Assembly (NCBI RefSeq): GCF_900110185.1
Contig: NZ_FOCT01000016.1
Location: 1-60,459 of the forward strand
From: Nitrosospira multiformis
GTDB taxonomy: Bacteria; Pseudomonadota; Gammaproteobacteria; Burkholderiales; Nitrosomonadaceae
Direction: 5' to 3'
DNA: 60,459 nt
Part shown: positions 43,867-52,789 of the stretch, one piece after another
Layout: every line of letters starts with the position of its first letter
Numbering within the stretch: position 1 is the stretch's first letter
Program-made: the position numbers and the translations under genes
The notes under the pieces: generated by a model
What the model saw: the letters and a program-made list of their open reading frames with translations, nothing else
Told to the model about the DNA's origin: nothing
The model's database searches: none

Positions 43867-44682
43867 TCATTTACGCAATCCCTGAATTTCTTCACGCAGG
43901 GCGGCGATCTCCGCCCGAAGCCCAGAGATGGATTCAGCTCCTGCAATCTCCGTATCGGGATTTTCGGCATCCCGTCCCACGAAAAAAGTAGCCAATGTCG
44001 CGGTGACATAACCGAACATGGCAAAGCTGTACAGCGCAAGAAAAAAGCATAACACCCGCCCTTCCGCGGTTTGCGGCCAATACTCGGAGCCCATCGTCGT
44101 CATGATCATGGCTGTCCACCACAGGGCGGCGCCATAGCTATGCAGGCCCACCTCCGGATTATTATTCGGGTTATTCTCGAAACCATACATTCCTGCTGCT
44201 CCGGCGAGGGTAACGATCAGTGTCAGTAAGAGGACGTAGCCAAAGCCTCGCCTGCGCATCGTGGCGCCCAGTGCACGCATGCCCCGGTTGACGCTGCTCA
44301 ATACCCGCAGCAACCTCAGACCACGCGACATTCCCGCGATCCTGCCGAGGCGCGCAAGCCGCACGATGCGAACGAGCCGGAGGGCGCGTAATGCAGGCGC
44401 CATGAGGGCGATGCCGCTGAGCCAGTTCTTTTTAAGATAGTCCAGTTTTTCCGGCGCCAGCCAAAACTCCAAAATAAAATCGAGAATAAAAATTACCCAG
44501 ATGATGTAGCCCACAGATTCAACCAGAGGGTTGAGTCCCCAGACAATTTCCACCACCATCAATGCGAGCCATATGAAAGCGAGCACCAGCATGGGTATCT
44601 CCAGCCAATCCTGCAGCTGTTGCAGAAGCGTGCGGCGCTCATCCACTATCCTGTCCCGCAAGGGGAACGGTTGTTCATTCAT
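43867..44682 (-). CDS. Voltage-gated-like ion channel with unusual filter
   Basis: 271 residues, about six membrane segments. S4 has regular positive residues (RALRLVRIVRLARLGR). The pore region is GAALWWTAMIMTTMGSEYWP, so the selectivity filter reads TTMGSEY rather than TVGYG of potassium channels. The C-terminus is a coiled coil (GLRAEIAALREEIQGLRK), as in tetrameric channels. Ion preference cannot be assigned. ATG 44682 is used. The preceding genes on the same strand are unrelated. Confidence 0.82.
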   Translation of the reverse strand: MNEQPFPLRDRIVDERRTLLQQLQDWLEIPMLVLAFIWLALMVVEIVWGLNPLVESVGYIIWVIFILDFILEFWLAPEKLDYLKKNWLSGIALMAPALRALRLVRIVRLARLGRIAGMSRGLRLLRVLSSVNRGMRALGATMRRRGFGYVLLLTLIVTLAGAAGMYGFENNPNNNPEVGLHSYGAALWWTAMIMTTMGSEYWPQTAEGRVLCFFLALYSFAMFGYVTATLATFFVGRDAENPDTEIAGAESISGLRAEIAALREEIQGLRK

Positions 44683-44991
44683 GTCATAATTCTCCTCGAA
44701 GCCAATCCAGGTTCTATATCCATGCTATCTTTGAAGAAGGAAGCCGAAATCGTTGCTGATAACCTTTCCCTTTCTTAATTTAAGCACAATGGGATACCTG
44801 CGAAGCGTGGCGACGGCATGGAATGCCATTCAGTTGAGCAAGATGCCCAAAGAGTATCGCCAGAGATTGCCATGAACATGCGATTTCGGGCTCATAATAT
44901 TCATAAGGAATTATCCGGATGACATGAAACCTATTATCCTTGCACTGCTGCTGATTTTTTCAGGAGTGATGGACCCGGATCTGATCCCGGT

Positions 44992-45327
44992 ATGGCAGAG
45001 CTTGAGATGGCTTTGAATCACCTGAGCCAGGAACAACAGACTGTTTACCAGCAATTCCAGATGATTCAGGAATTGCGGCGCAACGAAATACAGGATAGCC
45101 AGCCACTCACCGTGCAAGGCTACCTGACAATGGGCGTGGTGAAGGATGCACCGCCGACAAATTATGATGACAATATCAGGCTGCAGCGGGAGCGCACGGA
45201 ACGCATCCAGCAATACACCCGCGACCTGAACCAGTTGTATGCACGCTATGCCGAACTGGGAAATCAGAAGAGAGCACTTCTGGACCAGCTCACGGAATTG
45301 GCCCAACAGGCGCAGGCTGGCCGCTAG
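44992..45327 (+). CDS. Exported coiled-coil protein; signal peptide in another frame
   Basis: The 111-residue frame (MAELEMALNHLSQEQQTVYQ) is helical with Gln-rich heptads and ends LTELAQQAQAGR. Upstream, ATG 44924 starts MKPIILALLLIFSGVMDP, a signal peptide in a different frame. One extra T in the T6 run at 44955-44960 would join them into a single exported protein. So this is either a frameshifted gene, a slippage site, or a sequence error. GTG/ATG 44992 alone lacks a good ribosome binding site. No family was recognised. The UDG-like gene follows 53 bases later. Confidence 0.55.
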   Translation: MAELEMALNHLSQEQQTVYQQFQMIQELRRNEIQDSQPLTVQGYLTMGVVKDAPPTNYDDNIRLQRERTERIQQYTRDLNQLYARYAELGNQKRALLDQLTELAQQAQAGR

Positions 45328-45380
45328 CCTCCCGGCGTAGCGCGCCGCATTCGATCGGAGACTAACCAAGGAGATATTTC

Positions 45381-46211
45381 ATGGCTATTCCGTTTGATCG
45401 CGGGTATTACAAGCAACCGTTTGTCAAATTGGTGTCGGAGTACCCTGGCGAGGATGCTTATCCCATCGCTGATTTTCGGACGGAATGGGGGCCCATTTTT
45501 CATCGGGGACGGCTGGATGGAAGCGCGCGCGTACTTATCTTGGGGCAGGATCCGGCGCAGCATGAGGCAATCGTGCGTCGGGTTCTTGTCGGCACAGCCG
45601 GAAAGCGCGCACAAGGATTTCTGAAGCGGCTCGGTGTCATCCGAAGCTACGTCTTCATCAATACCTTCCTCTACAGCGTATATGGCCAAGGGGGAGGAAC
45701 ACGTCATATCGCAAATCAGTTGATTGCCGCTTACCGCAACCGGTGGATTGCGGCGATTCTTCGTGGCAATGCGATCGAGGCTGTAGTCGCATTTGGTGGA
45801 CTTGCTAATACCGCCTGGCAGGATTGGCTTGCTTCACCCGCTGCGGTGGAGTTCAGCTCTTCGCCGCCCTTCCAGCATTTGACGCACCCTACCTGGCCGC
45901 AGAGTTCCGCTCACACTCGCGCGGAACAGGAAGCTGCAACGACAAAAATGCTCGAGAACTGGAACGGTGGGCTGCGAACGCTCAAGCCGGCTATACAGAA
46001 TCCGGACGTGGCGGGTGAGCTTGAATTGTATGGCCCTGCTTTCGACTCGGACGATCTTCCGGATATTCCGCCGGATGATCTTCCACCCGGCCTGCCGTCA
46101 TGGATGCGCACCGAAGAGGGTTGGGCAGACAGGAAGGGCGAGACTGTGCTGGACAAGCGCCGCACCATTGTAGTGCGTGTACCCAAAGAGGTGCTGCCGC
46201 AGCAAACGTAG
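45381..46211 (+). CDS. Uracil-DNA glycosylase superfamily protein
   Basis: 276 residues, ribosome binding site AAGGAG. The core has motif A LILGQDPAQHEAIVRRVLVG, SYVFINTFLYSVYGQGGGTR, AVVAFGGLANTAWQDWL and motif B HLTHPTWPQSSAH, the UDG fold order (GQDP and HPxxP). Motif A lacks a typical GxDPY and motif B lacks HPS, so activity on uracil is uncertain. The last ~70 residues (GPAFDSDDLPDIPPDDLPPG and on) are an acidic Pro-rich extension absent in canonical UDGs. First gene of a four-gene same-strand cluster. Confidence 0.75.
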   Translation: MAIPFDRGYYKQPFVKLVSEYPGEDAYPIADFRTEWGPIFHRGRLDGSARVLILGQDPAQHEAIVRRVLVGTAGKRAQGFLKRLGVIRSYVFINTFLYSVYGQGGGTRHIANQLIAAYRNRWIAAILRGNAIEAVVAFGGLANTAWQDWLASPAAVEFSSSPPFQHLTHPTWPQSSAHTRAEQEAATTKMLENWNGGLRTLKPAIQNPDVAGELELYGPAFDSDDLPDIPPDDLPPGLPSWMRTEEGWADRKGETVLDKRRTIVVRVPKEVLPQQT

Positions 46212-46275
46212 CCATCGCCCATTAAACATACTACGGTTCAGCCTTGCGTTCGTTGAATAGACATTCTTTCAGCAC

Positions 46276-47856
46276 ATGAGCCTGATCGTCGCCGGCCGGA
46301 TCGTTCCATTGACCAACGATCGGAAGGTTGCCCAAAGCGAGAATGCAAGTTTCCAGGGCAGGGTATGGATCGGCGATGATGGCCGTATTGCTGCGGTAAC
46401 CAGGGGGGCAGGGGTTGCAGCGACTGTAGCGCATTCAGTGCGCTCTGCTGAATTCGATAATGCTCCCGTGGTGGATGTGGGTAATGATCTCGTCGTCCCC
46501 GGGTTTATTGACCTGCACAGTCATCTCGCCTACGCGACGCTACCCCTTTGGATCGAGCCCAATCGCACAGTACCGTTCCAGCACCATGACATCTGGCCTA
46601 CACGGCCGACTTACGCGGAAAGCATCACCTGGCCGGCATATGCGTTTATCGAGGCTGCACCCGCGGAATTGCTCGCCTATGCGGAAATTCGCGCACTGGT
46701 TGGCGGCACCACCAGCATACAAGGGTCTCCCCCTAGCAACCGTCCGTTGGACGGCTGGCTGGTGCGAAATATCGAAGATGAAACGCTCGATGGGGAAATC
46801 GGGCGTCATCAAGTACTTGCCTCGACGCTCACCCTCAAACCCGAGCAGCTTGGCGAGCGTGCGATCAGCATGCGGCAGGGCGCCACCTTCATTTACCATT
46901 GTGCGGAGGGCCGTCCCGGTTCGATCGTCCAGCGCGAGTACCGCGCTGCTCATACCGCGGGATGCTTGCAGCGGAGACTGGTCGCCATTCATACCAATGC
47001 TATCGACCCCGCTTCATACAATACCTGGAGCGATCCGGGTGCAATAGTCTGGTCCCCATTCTCGAATCTGTGGCTGTATGGCACGACCACTGATGTTCCA
47101 TCAGCATTGGCACGAGAGATCAGCCTCTGCATAGGATCGGACTGGGGCCCATCCGGAACACGAAATGTACTCGGTGAATTGAAGGTCGCTTCCTTGATAA
47201 GCGAAGCGAAAGGATGGGGATTGTCTCCCTTCGATCTGGTCAAAATGATTACTGCCAATCCGGGGGATGTGCTGGCCGAAGCATGGCAGCGGCAGGCAGG
47301 GCGGCTGCAACCCGGGGCACTGGGGGATGTGGTTGTAATTGCATCCCCTACTGAAGGGGCTTCCCGGTCCGATCCTTTCAAAACCATTCTTCGCGCTACC
47401 GAAACGGATGTCCGCCTGGTGATAGTGAATGGAAAGCCGCTTTATGGAACCGAGCAACTCATGCAGCAGGCGAGTTCAGTGCAAACCAGCAGGATATCCG
47501 TAAATGGCGAAACGCGGCGTCTTGCCCTCACCCGATTTGTGGGTAATGATGAGGCGTGGTCTTATAAGGATGTTCTAAAACGGTTGGAAGAAGTCCGGAA
47601 TGATCCCCAGGCAGCGATCGAAAGCGCGCGCCGCCTTGCGTTTGCCGCCATTCGCACCGGTGCGCCTGCGCCATTACGTCTTGCGCTGGATATGCCCACC
47701 GGTCGAGTGCCGGTAGGCGGTTTGCCAAAAGATTTATCGAAGATCATTGTTCCGCCTATCCAGCCGCTTGTGCATGACGAAGCATTCTTCGCTTCGATTC
47801 CAGGGCGCGGGTTTCACGAGGGATTGCTCGATGGGCTCGGTGAGTTTTACGGCTGA
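46276..47856 (+). CDS. Amidohydrolase-superfamily metal-dependent hydrolase
   Basis: 526 residues. Metal ligands of the family appear in order: VPGFIDLHSHLAYATLPLW (HxH), IYHCAEGRPGSIVQREYRAA, RRLVAIHTNAID (His) and SLCIGSDWGPSGTRNVLGEL (Asp). PGALGDVVVIASPTEGASRS and the C-terminal 'VIVNGKPLYG' strand are typical of amidohydrolase composite domains. There is no carboxylated-Lys motif that I can point to. The C-terminal ~110 residues are extra and helical. The substrate is unknown; deaminase or ring-opening activity is possible. It follows the UDG-like gene by 64 bases. Confidence 0.85.
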   Translation: MSLIVAGRIVPLTNDRKVAQSENASFQGRVWIGDDGRIAAVTRGAGVAATVAHSVRSAEFDNAPVVDVGNDLVVPGFIDLHSHLAYATLPLWIEPNRTVPFQHHDIWPTRPTYAESITWPAYAFIEAAPAELLAYAEIRALVGGTTSIQGSPPSNRPLDGWLVRNIEDETLDGEIGRHQVLASTLTLKPEQLGERAISMRQGATFIYHCAEGRPGSIVQREYRAAHTAGCLQRRLVAIHTNAIDPASYNTWSDPGAIVWSPFSNLWLYGTTTDVPSALAREISLCIGSDWGPSGTRNVLGELKVASLISEAKGWGLSPFDLVKMITANPGDVLAEAWQRQAGRLQPGALGDVVVIASPTEGASRSDPFKTILRATETDVRLVIVNGKPLYGTEQLMQQASSVQTSRISVNGETRRLALTRFVGNDEAWSYKDVLKRLEEVRNDPQAAIESARRLAFAAIRTGAPAPLRLALDMPTGRVPVGGLPKDLSKIIVPPIQPLVHDEAFFASIPGRGFHEGLLDGLGEFYG

Positions 47857-47874
47857 TTCTTAGGGTTGATTTTC

Positions 47875-49830
47875 ATGGATAATCAGCATGCTGCATCTCT
47901 TCTTCAAGCCCAGACAGGGCAGCTTCTCAGCGATTTCCTGCTTGGGGAATCTCCACACGACGAGCAAAGGGGGAGGGAAAGGGAGAGGGAAAAGGGGAAG
48001 GGACGGCGGCCTGACTTTCGCATTCCCAGAGCGCGGGTGCTGGACGGTGGAGAACGTTTACAGATTATCGATACACTGATTGCTGTGATCGGTGGCGTCT
48101 ATTGTCATCTTCCCCAGAAACGGGCCGCCTACGCGCTTGATCCGGTGCAAGCGTTGCAGCTGCTGCGCGCGCAAGTGGCTGCGTTATCTGAAGGAGAATT
48201 TCACCTGGCGCTGACCTCGATCATCTCGGGTTTGCGCGATGCGCACACGCGCTATTCAGGACCGGGCGCAAAACAGGGAGCGGTCGCAGCGCTGCCTTTC
48301 CTGGTCGAGCAGTATGGTCCTTATGATGCACCCACCTTTGTCGTATCCAAAGTATCAGCACCCGAGCTGATAAAGGACGCCAGATTTAAATCTGGCGTGA
48401 TTCTGGAGAGCTGGAACAGCATACCCTTTGCTCGCGCAGTTGATCTGCATGCAGACCGGGAAACCGGAGGACGGCCGGATGCACGGCGCGCAAGGGCCCT
48501 TGAATCTCTTACTTTCCGCGCTCTGGAGTGCGGACCCCCGCCGGACGAGATGGCAGTGAATATCGTTTACCGCGCTTCACCCCGCGGAACGCTACGGGAG
48601 ACACGGATCCCATGGCGAGTCGTTCAGCCCGAACGCGCGCAAACCAATCATCAACCAGGTTCGCGCGCATCGCGCTATATTGCCGCTGATCCGGCGGCGG
48701 AAGCCGTGCGTCGCACCAAGAAACTCATGTTTTCCGGGGAGGTATGGGAGGCCGATCGCGGTGGGGTTGCCATTGCACGCGATGAGAAGTGGGTAAAGTG
48801 GATAAGGACCCGGTTCCAGGATGCATTGGCAGTCCGCATTGTCAAAAACAGCTCACCCGGCGAGCTGGGCTATTTGCGTATCTGGAGCTTCGATGTCGAG
48901 GACGATGACGCATTCATCGCCGAGATAATGCGCCTGTTGGATATATTGCCTGACAGCGGCCTGATCCTTGATCTGCGGGGTAACCCCGGCGGGCTGATCT
49001 GGGCGGCGGAGCGCTTGCTACAGCTCTTTACGCCAAACCCGATAAAACCGGCACGCTTCAGCCTGCTCGCTTCTCCCATGACACGGGCCATGGCATCCAG
49101 TCCCTTCAATCGCATGGAGTTTGAAGCGTGGCTGCCTTCACTTGAGGCGGCGATAGCAACGGGAGAGCCGTACTCACAATCATTGCCGCTAACCGATCCT
49201 GCGTGGTGTAACGATATCGGCCAGAAATACAGCGGGCCTGTTGTATGTGTTGTCGATCCAAATACTTATTCGTCGGGTGACTTATTCGTCGCAGGTTTCG
49301 CGGATAATGAAATAGGCCTAGTGGTTTGCGTGGGAGAAGCTACCGGTGCTGGGGGAGCGAATGTGTGGACGCATTTTGACTTGCGCGAAGCCCTGCGCAG
49401 CACATCCTTTGAACTGAACGCCCTGCCGCCGGACGTGGGCTACACTCTCGCCATCCGCCGCGCGCTGCGTAGCGGTGCGGCGGACGGGTTGCCAATCGAA
49501 GACCTGGGGGTTCCCGGAATCGCGTATGAAATGACACTTGACGATCTGCTACACGAAAACCGGGACTTGATCGCATTTTGCGCCGGCCTTCTTTCCGGCA
49601 TCCCGCAGACGGCGATGAAAGTGCAGATTGAGGAGCGTACCATGAGCATAGCAACAAGAGGTCTGGACGAACTGGAAACATACATGAACGGACGCCCGTT
49701 TGAAGCAGTGCGCGGCATCAGTGATGGAACACTTCAACTGCCCCGGCCTGACGCAGAAATAGTCGAGTTTGTTGGTCGTCGTAATGGCGAAATCTGTCAG
49801 CGGCGAAGGTTGGTGTTAAATGCCGGATGA
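47875..49830 (+). CDS. S41-family peptidase-like protein
   Basis: About 651 residues from ATG 47875; TTG 47866 is possible. The start lies 9-18 bases after the amidohydrolase stop. The catalytic-domain signature is LILDLRGNPGGLIWAAERLL and VVDPNTYSSGDLFVAGFADN, with the probable nucleophile in the YSSGD segment. The later GEATGAGGANVW lacks the Lys of CtpA-type S41 enzymes, so a tricorn-like or altered mechanism is likely. The N-terminal ~300 residues include GLRDAHTRYSGPGAKQGA (S41 helical-bundle pattern). No signal peptide was found, so it should be cytoplasmic. Confidence 0.8.
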   Translation: MDNQHAASLLQAQTGQLLSDFLLGESPHDEQRGREREREKGKGRRPDFRIPRARVLDGGERLQIIDTLIAVIGGVYCHLPQKRAAYALDPVQALQLLRAQVAALSEGEFHLALTSIISGLRDAHTRYSGPGAKQGAVAALPFLVEQYGPYDAPTFVVSKVSAPELIKDARFKSGVILESWNSIPFARAVDLHADRETGGRPDARRARALESLTFRALECGPPPDEMAVNIVYRASPRGTLRETRIPWRVVQPERAQTNHQPGSRASRYIAADPAAEAVRRTKKLMFSGEVWEADRGGVAIARDEKWVKWIRTRFQDALAVRIVKNSSPGELGYLRIWSFDVEDDDAFIAEIMRLLDILPDSGLILDLRGNPGGLIWAAERLLQLFTPNPIKPARFSLLASPMTRAMASSPFNRMEFEAWLPSLEAAIATGEPYSQSLPLTDPAWCNDIGQKYSGPVVCVVDPNTYSSGDLFVAGFADNEIGLVVCVGEATGAGGANVWTHFDLREALRSTSFELNALPPDVGYTLAIRRALRSGAADGLPIEDLGVPGIAYEMTLDDLLHENRDLIAFCAGLLSGIPQTAMKVQIEERTMSIATRGLDELETYMNGRPFEAVRGISDGTLQLPRPDAEIVEFVGRRNGEICQRRRLVLNAG

Positions 49831-52441
49831 GGTGGCGTTTTCACCAAGAGGGACTGGAGAAGTGCCCGTAATCACACAAATCACGCAATTGGAAATTCTC
49901 GATTGGGAAAGTGTTCTAGCTGCGGATGCAGCGACCGTAGGCGGCAAGGCATGGCATCTGGCACGATTGAAGCAATTGGGTCTGCCGGTGCCGGAGGGAG
50001 TGGTTATCCCGGCTGGATGGCGACCCTTGCATGACGATGAGGCGATCCCTCCCGCGATCCCTCCCGAATTGTCAGCAGCATTGCAAAAGGCTCTTGCCAC
50101 CCGTGGCTGGTTGAATCAGCCGCTGGCAGTACGCTCTTCGGCTGCCGGTGAAGACTCAGCCACGGCTTCGTTCGCGGGTATTTACCGTACTTGCCTGAAT
50201 GTATGCGGTATCGAACAGGTACAGCTCGCCGTTCGGGAGGTGTGGGCCTCGTTATCCTCCCCCACCGCTATTGCTTACCGTCAAAGATTGAACCAAGATG
50301 CATCCATGCCAGGCATGGCAGTAATCGTCATGCCGCTGCTGCCTGCCATTGCTTCCGGCATCGCCTTCACTTGTGACCCGATTACCGGACGTGATGACAG
50401 GCTTGTCATCCATGCGCAATGGGGGTTGGGTGAATCATTGGTCGGCGGACAGGCAACCGGTGATGAATACGTTTTTGCCGAAGATTTGCTCGATGATCAC
50501 TGGGTATTACTGCACGAGCAGATTGGCAGCAAGGCGGCCAAGGCAGTCGCGCGGCAGGAAGGCGGAACGACAATGGTCGCGACATCCGCCGCCGAGGCAA
50601 CGGGGTCTGTTCTTTCATCCGATCAAGCCCTAGCCCTGGCTGAACTGCTGCGCGACGCGGCGGTGGCCCTGGATTTCACCCATCCGTTCTATGATCTGGA
50701 ATGGGTATGGGACGGCGAACAGTTCTGGTTGACGCAGGCCCGGTCAGTCACTGCCCGGCCCCATTACACCTATCCCGCGCTGCAAACACAGCCGACCTAC
50801 TGGACGCGCGGCAACACCTGCGAAGTAGTCCCCGAGCCGCTGTCACCGATTGACTGGTGCAATGCGCGCAGGCTGGTTAACGAACTGCTCACACAGGGCT
50901 ACATTCTGGCGGGTTATCCATTGCTGCCAGGATTGCAACGCGCAGGACTGTTCCATGGTCGTCTTTATTTACAGCTTTCGCTGTTGCAATGGGAAGTTTT
51001 CGATGCATTAGGTGTGATTCCCAAGCTGACGAATGCGCTGATCGGCGGCAAGCAGCCGGAAATCACGCTGCCGCCCGCAAGTCCTGGGGATGGCTTTACA
51101 CGTTTGCGAAGGGCGGTGCGTTATATGCTGCGATCCCCAGGTCAGCGTCGCCGCGGCCAGCGTGCTGTAGAGCGCGCCATGGCCGAGGGGGCCCAATGGC
51201 GCAAGGAGTCCCTTCCCGAGGATGCGGCAGGGCTGCGGGCAGAAATTCTCCATCATTTTCACGTTGCCCGTAGCGCCGTCGATTTGTTTTTCTTGCAGGG
51301 CTCAGGCGGCGGAAGCCTGGCAATGCTGGTCGAGCAGTTGGATAAGTGTTTTCCGGGTGAAGGATATGCATTGGCTACCGCTTTGCTCGCCGGTGGTGAG
51401 CCCAGCGTTACTGCATGCCAGTCGTATGAACTGATGGCTCTGGCGCGTTTGTGGCGGGAAAACAAGGAGAGCGTAGAAGCTTCCAGCCATCCTCTGCATT
51501 CCGAGAACCCCAAGTTTCAGGGTGCCTTCAATGAGTTTCTTGAGCGTTACGGGCATCGAGGATTGTATGAAAGTTACTTCCGGAATCCGAGGTGGCGGGA
51601 GGCGCCGGAATATTTACTATCGCAACTGGAGCAACTAGCCGAAGTGGATGAAGCGGCGTTGCGGGCTCGCCAGAAAGCGGCAGTGACTGAAGCACTGGCG
51701 CGCATCCGATCTGGCGTACCGTTCTGGAAACGTATTTTTATTCTGAAATTGGCAAAAGCAGCGACGCAGGAATGCAATCAGCGTGAAGCGGCACGCAGCG
51801 CCCTGACTGCACTGATGGAGCCCGGGCGGCACCTGCTGCTCGCAGCGGGACGCTATTTGGTTGAACAGGGAGTACTGGTGCAGGAAGCGGATATTTTTCA
51901 ACTCATGCTCTCCGAGATATTGCGTGTGCTAGATAGCGATATTCCCGAGACTGGAGTAAAGGCTCGCGTGAGCGAACGGAACAGGCTTTTCGAACAATGG
52001 TCGCGGGAAGCAGCACCGGATGTTCTGGTCGAGGCATCGAGGTATTCAAGGCAGGAATGGCAGGCACATGAGTCCGCCACAACCTCAGCCACAGCCTCAA
52101 ATAACTCGCGTCGCTATCAGGGCATCCCGACCGGCACAGGCTTGGCGAGAGGTAAAGCGCGCCTTCTGCTCCACCCGGCTGACGGCTACAAATTGCAGCA
52201 GGGCGATATTCTGGTTGCTTCCTCCACTGACCCCGGCTGGACACCTCTTTTCCTCAGGGCAGCAGGATTGGTTGTAGAGACGGGCGGCTATCTCTCGCAC
52301 GGGGCAATCGTTGCCCGTGAGTTTGCTATTCCTGCGGTCGTTAATCTGACAGGAGTGTTGGCCGAACTGAAGGATGGGGATATGGTGGAAGTCGATGGCA
52401 TGAGTGGCGGGGTGACGTTGCTTGAACGAAATGGGCAGTAA
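49820..52441 (+). CDS. Rifampin-phosphotransferase-like dikinase (ATP-binding plus swivelling His domain)
   Basis: 873 residues, overlapping the S41 gene by 11 bases. N-terminal ATP-grasp part: VGGKAWHLARLKQLGLPVPE, LAVRSSAAGEDSATASFAGI, IAFTCDPITGRDDRLVI and LEWVWDGEQFWLTQARSVTA. A middle ~430-residue helical domain starts TCEVVPEPLSPIDWCNARRL. The C-terminal His domain is GYLSHGAIVAREFAIPAVVN, His about 827. There is no PEP-binding TIM barrel, so it is not a PEP synthase. Length and order match Rph-type antibiotic phosphotransferases, which move the beta-phosphate of ATP to a small molecule. The target here is unknown. Confidence 0.85.
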   Translation: MPDEVAFSPRGTGEVPVITQITQLEILDWESVLAADAATVGGKAWHLARLKQLGLPVPEGVVIPAGWRPLHDDEAIPPAIPPELSAALQKALATRGWLNQPLAVRSSAAGEDSATASFAGIYRTCLNVCGIEQVQLAVREVWASLSSPTAIAYRQRLNQDASMPGMAVIVMPLLPAIASGIAFTCDPITGRDDRLVIHAQWGLGESLVGGQATGDEYVFAEDLLDDHWVLLHEQIGSKAAKAVARQEGGTTMVATSAAEATGSVLSSDQALALAELLRDAAVALDFTHPFYDLEWVWDGEQFWLTQARSVTARPHYTYPALQTQPTYWTRGNTCEVVPEPLSPIDWCNARRLVNELLTQGYILAGYPLLPGLQRAGLFHGRLYLQLSLLQWEVFDALGVIPKLTNALIGGKQPEITLPPASPGDGFTRLRRAVRYMLRSPGQRRRGQRAVERAMAEGAQWRKESLPEDAAGLRAEILHHFHVARSAVDLFFLQGSGGGSLAMLVEQLDKCFPGEGYALATALLAGGEPSVTACQSYELMALARLWRENKESVEASSHPLHSENPKFQGAFNEFLERYGHRGLYESYFRNPRWREAPEYLLSQLEQLAEVDEAALRARQKAAVTEALARIRSGVPFWKRIFILKLAKAATQECNQREAARSALTALMEPGRHLLLAAGRYLVEQGVLVQEADIFQLMLSEILRVLDSDIPETGVKARVSERNRLFEQWSREAAPDVLVEASRYSRQEWQAHESATTSATASNNSRRYQGIPTGTGLARGKARLLLHPADGYKLQQGDILVASSTDPGWTPLFLRAAGLVVETGGYLSHGAIVAREFAIPAVVNLTGVLAELKDGDMVEVDGMSGGVTLLERNGQ

Positions 52442-52789
52442 CGGATCGCCTTAGCAATAACGGACCGCTTTGGCTAAAGGAGGAAAATAACCCGAATCAG
52501 TGACCGAATTAGCTATCTACTGTCAGCTGGACAATATGACTGACTTGACAGCAACGATATAAACGACTAGCGTTTCAATCAGTTGCCAGGCCACAGCAAG
52601 CCAATCCACTTTGTTGATCCCTGTTTTTGCGTGATGCCCAGCGGCCACCCTTATATCATGGGTGATATATGCCCGATTCCGGTTCGCCTGAAACAGATGA
52701 GTGTGGTTGATCCGCCCGGTTGTTGCGCTGCGGCCTCCTGATTTATCTCCCGCGATAGCGCCACTTTCACGCAAAAAAATTGCAACTCC
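52442..52789. other. Intergenic region before the MCE operon
   Basis: About 350 bases. It likely holds the operon promoter. No gene or named operator was found; frames on the minus strand lack a ribosome binding site. Confidence 0.4.
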
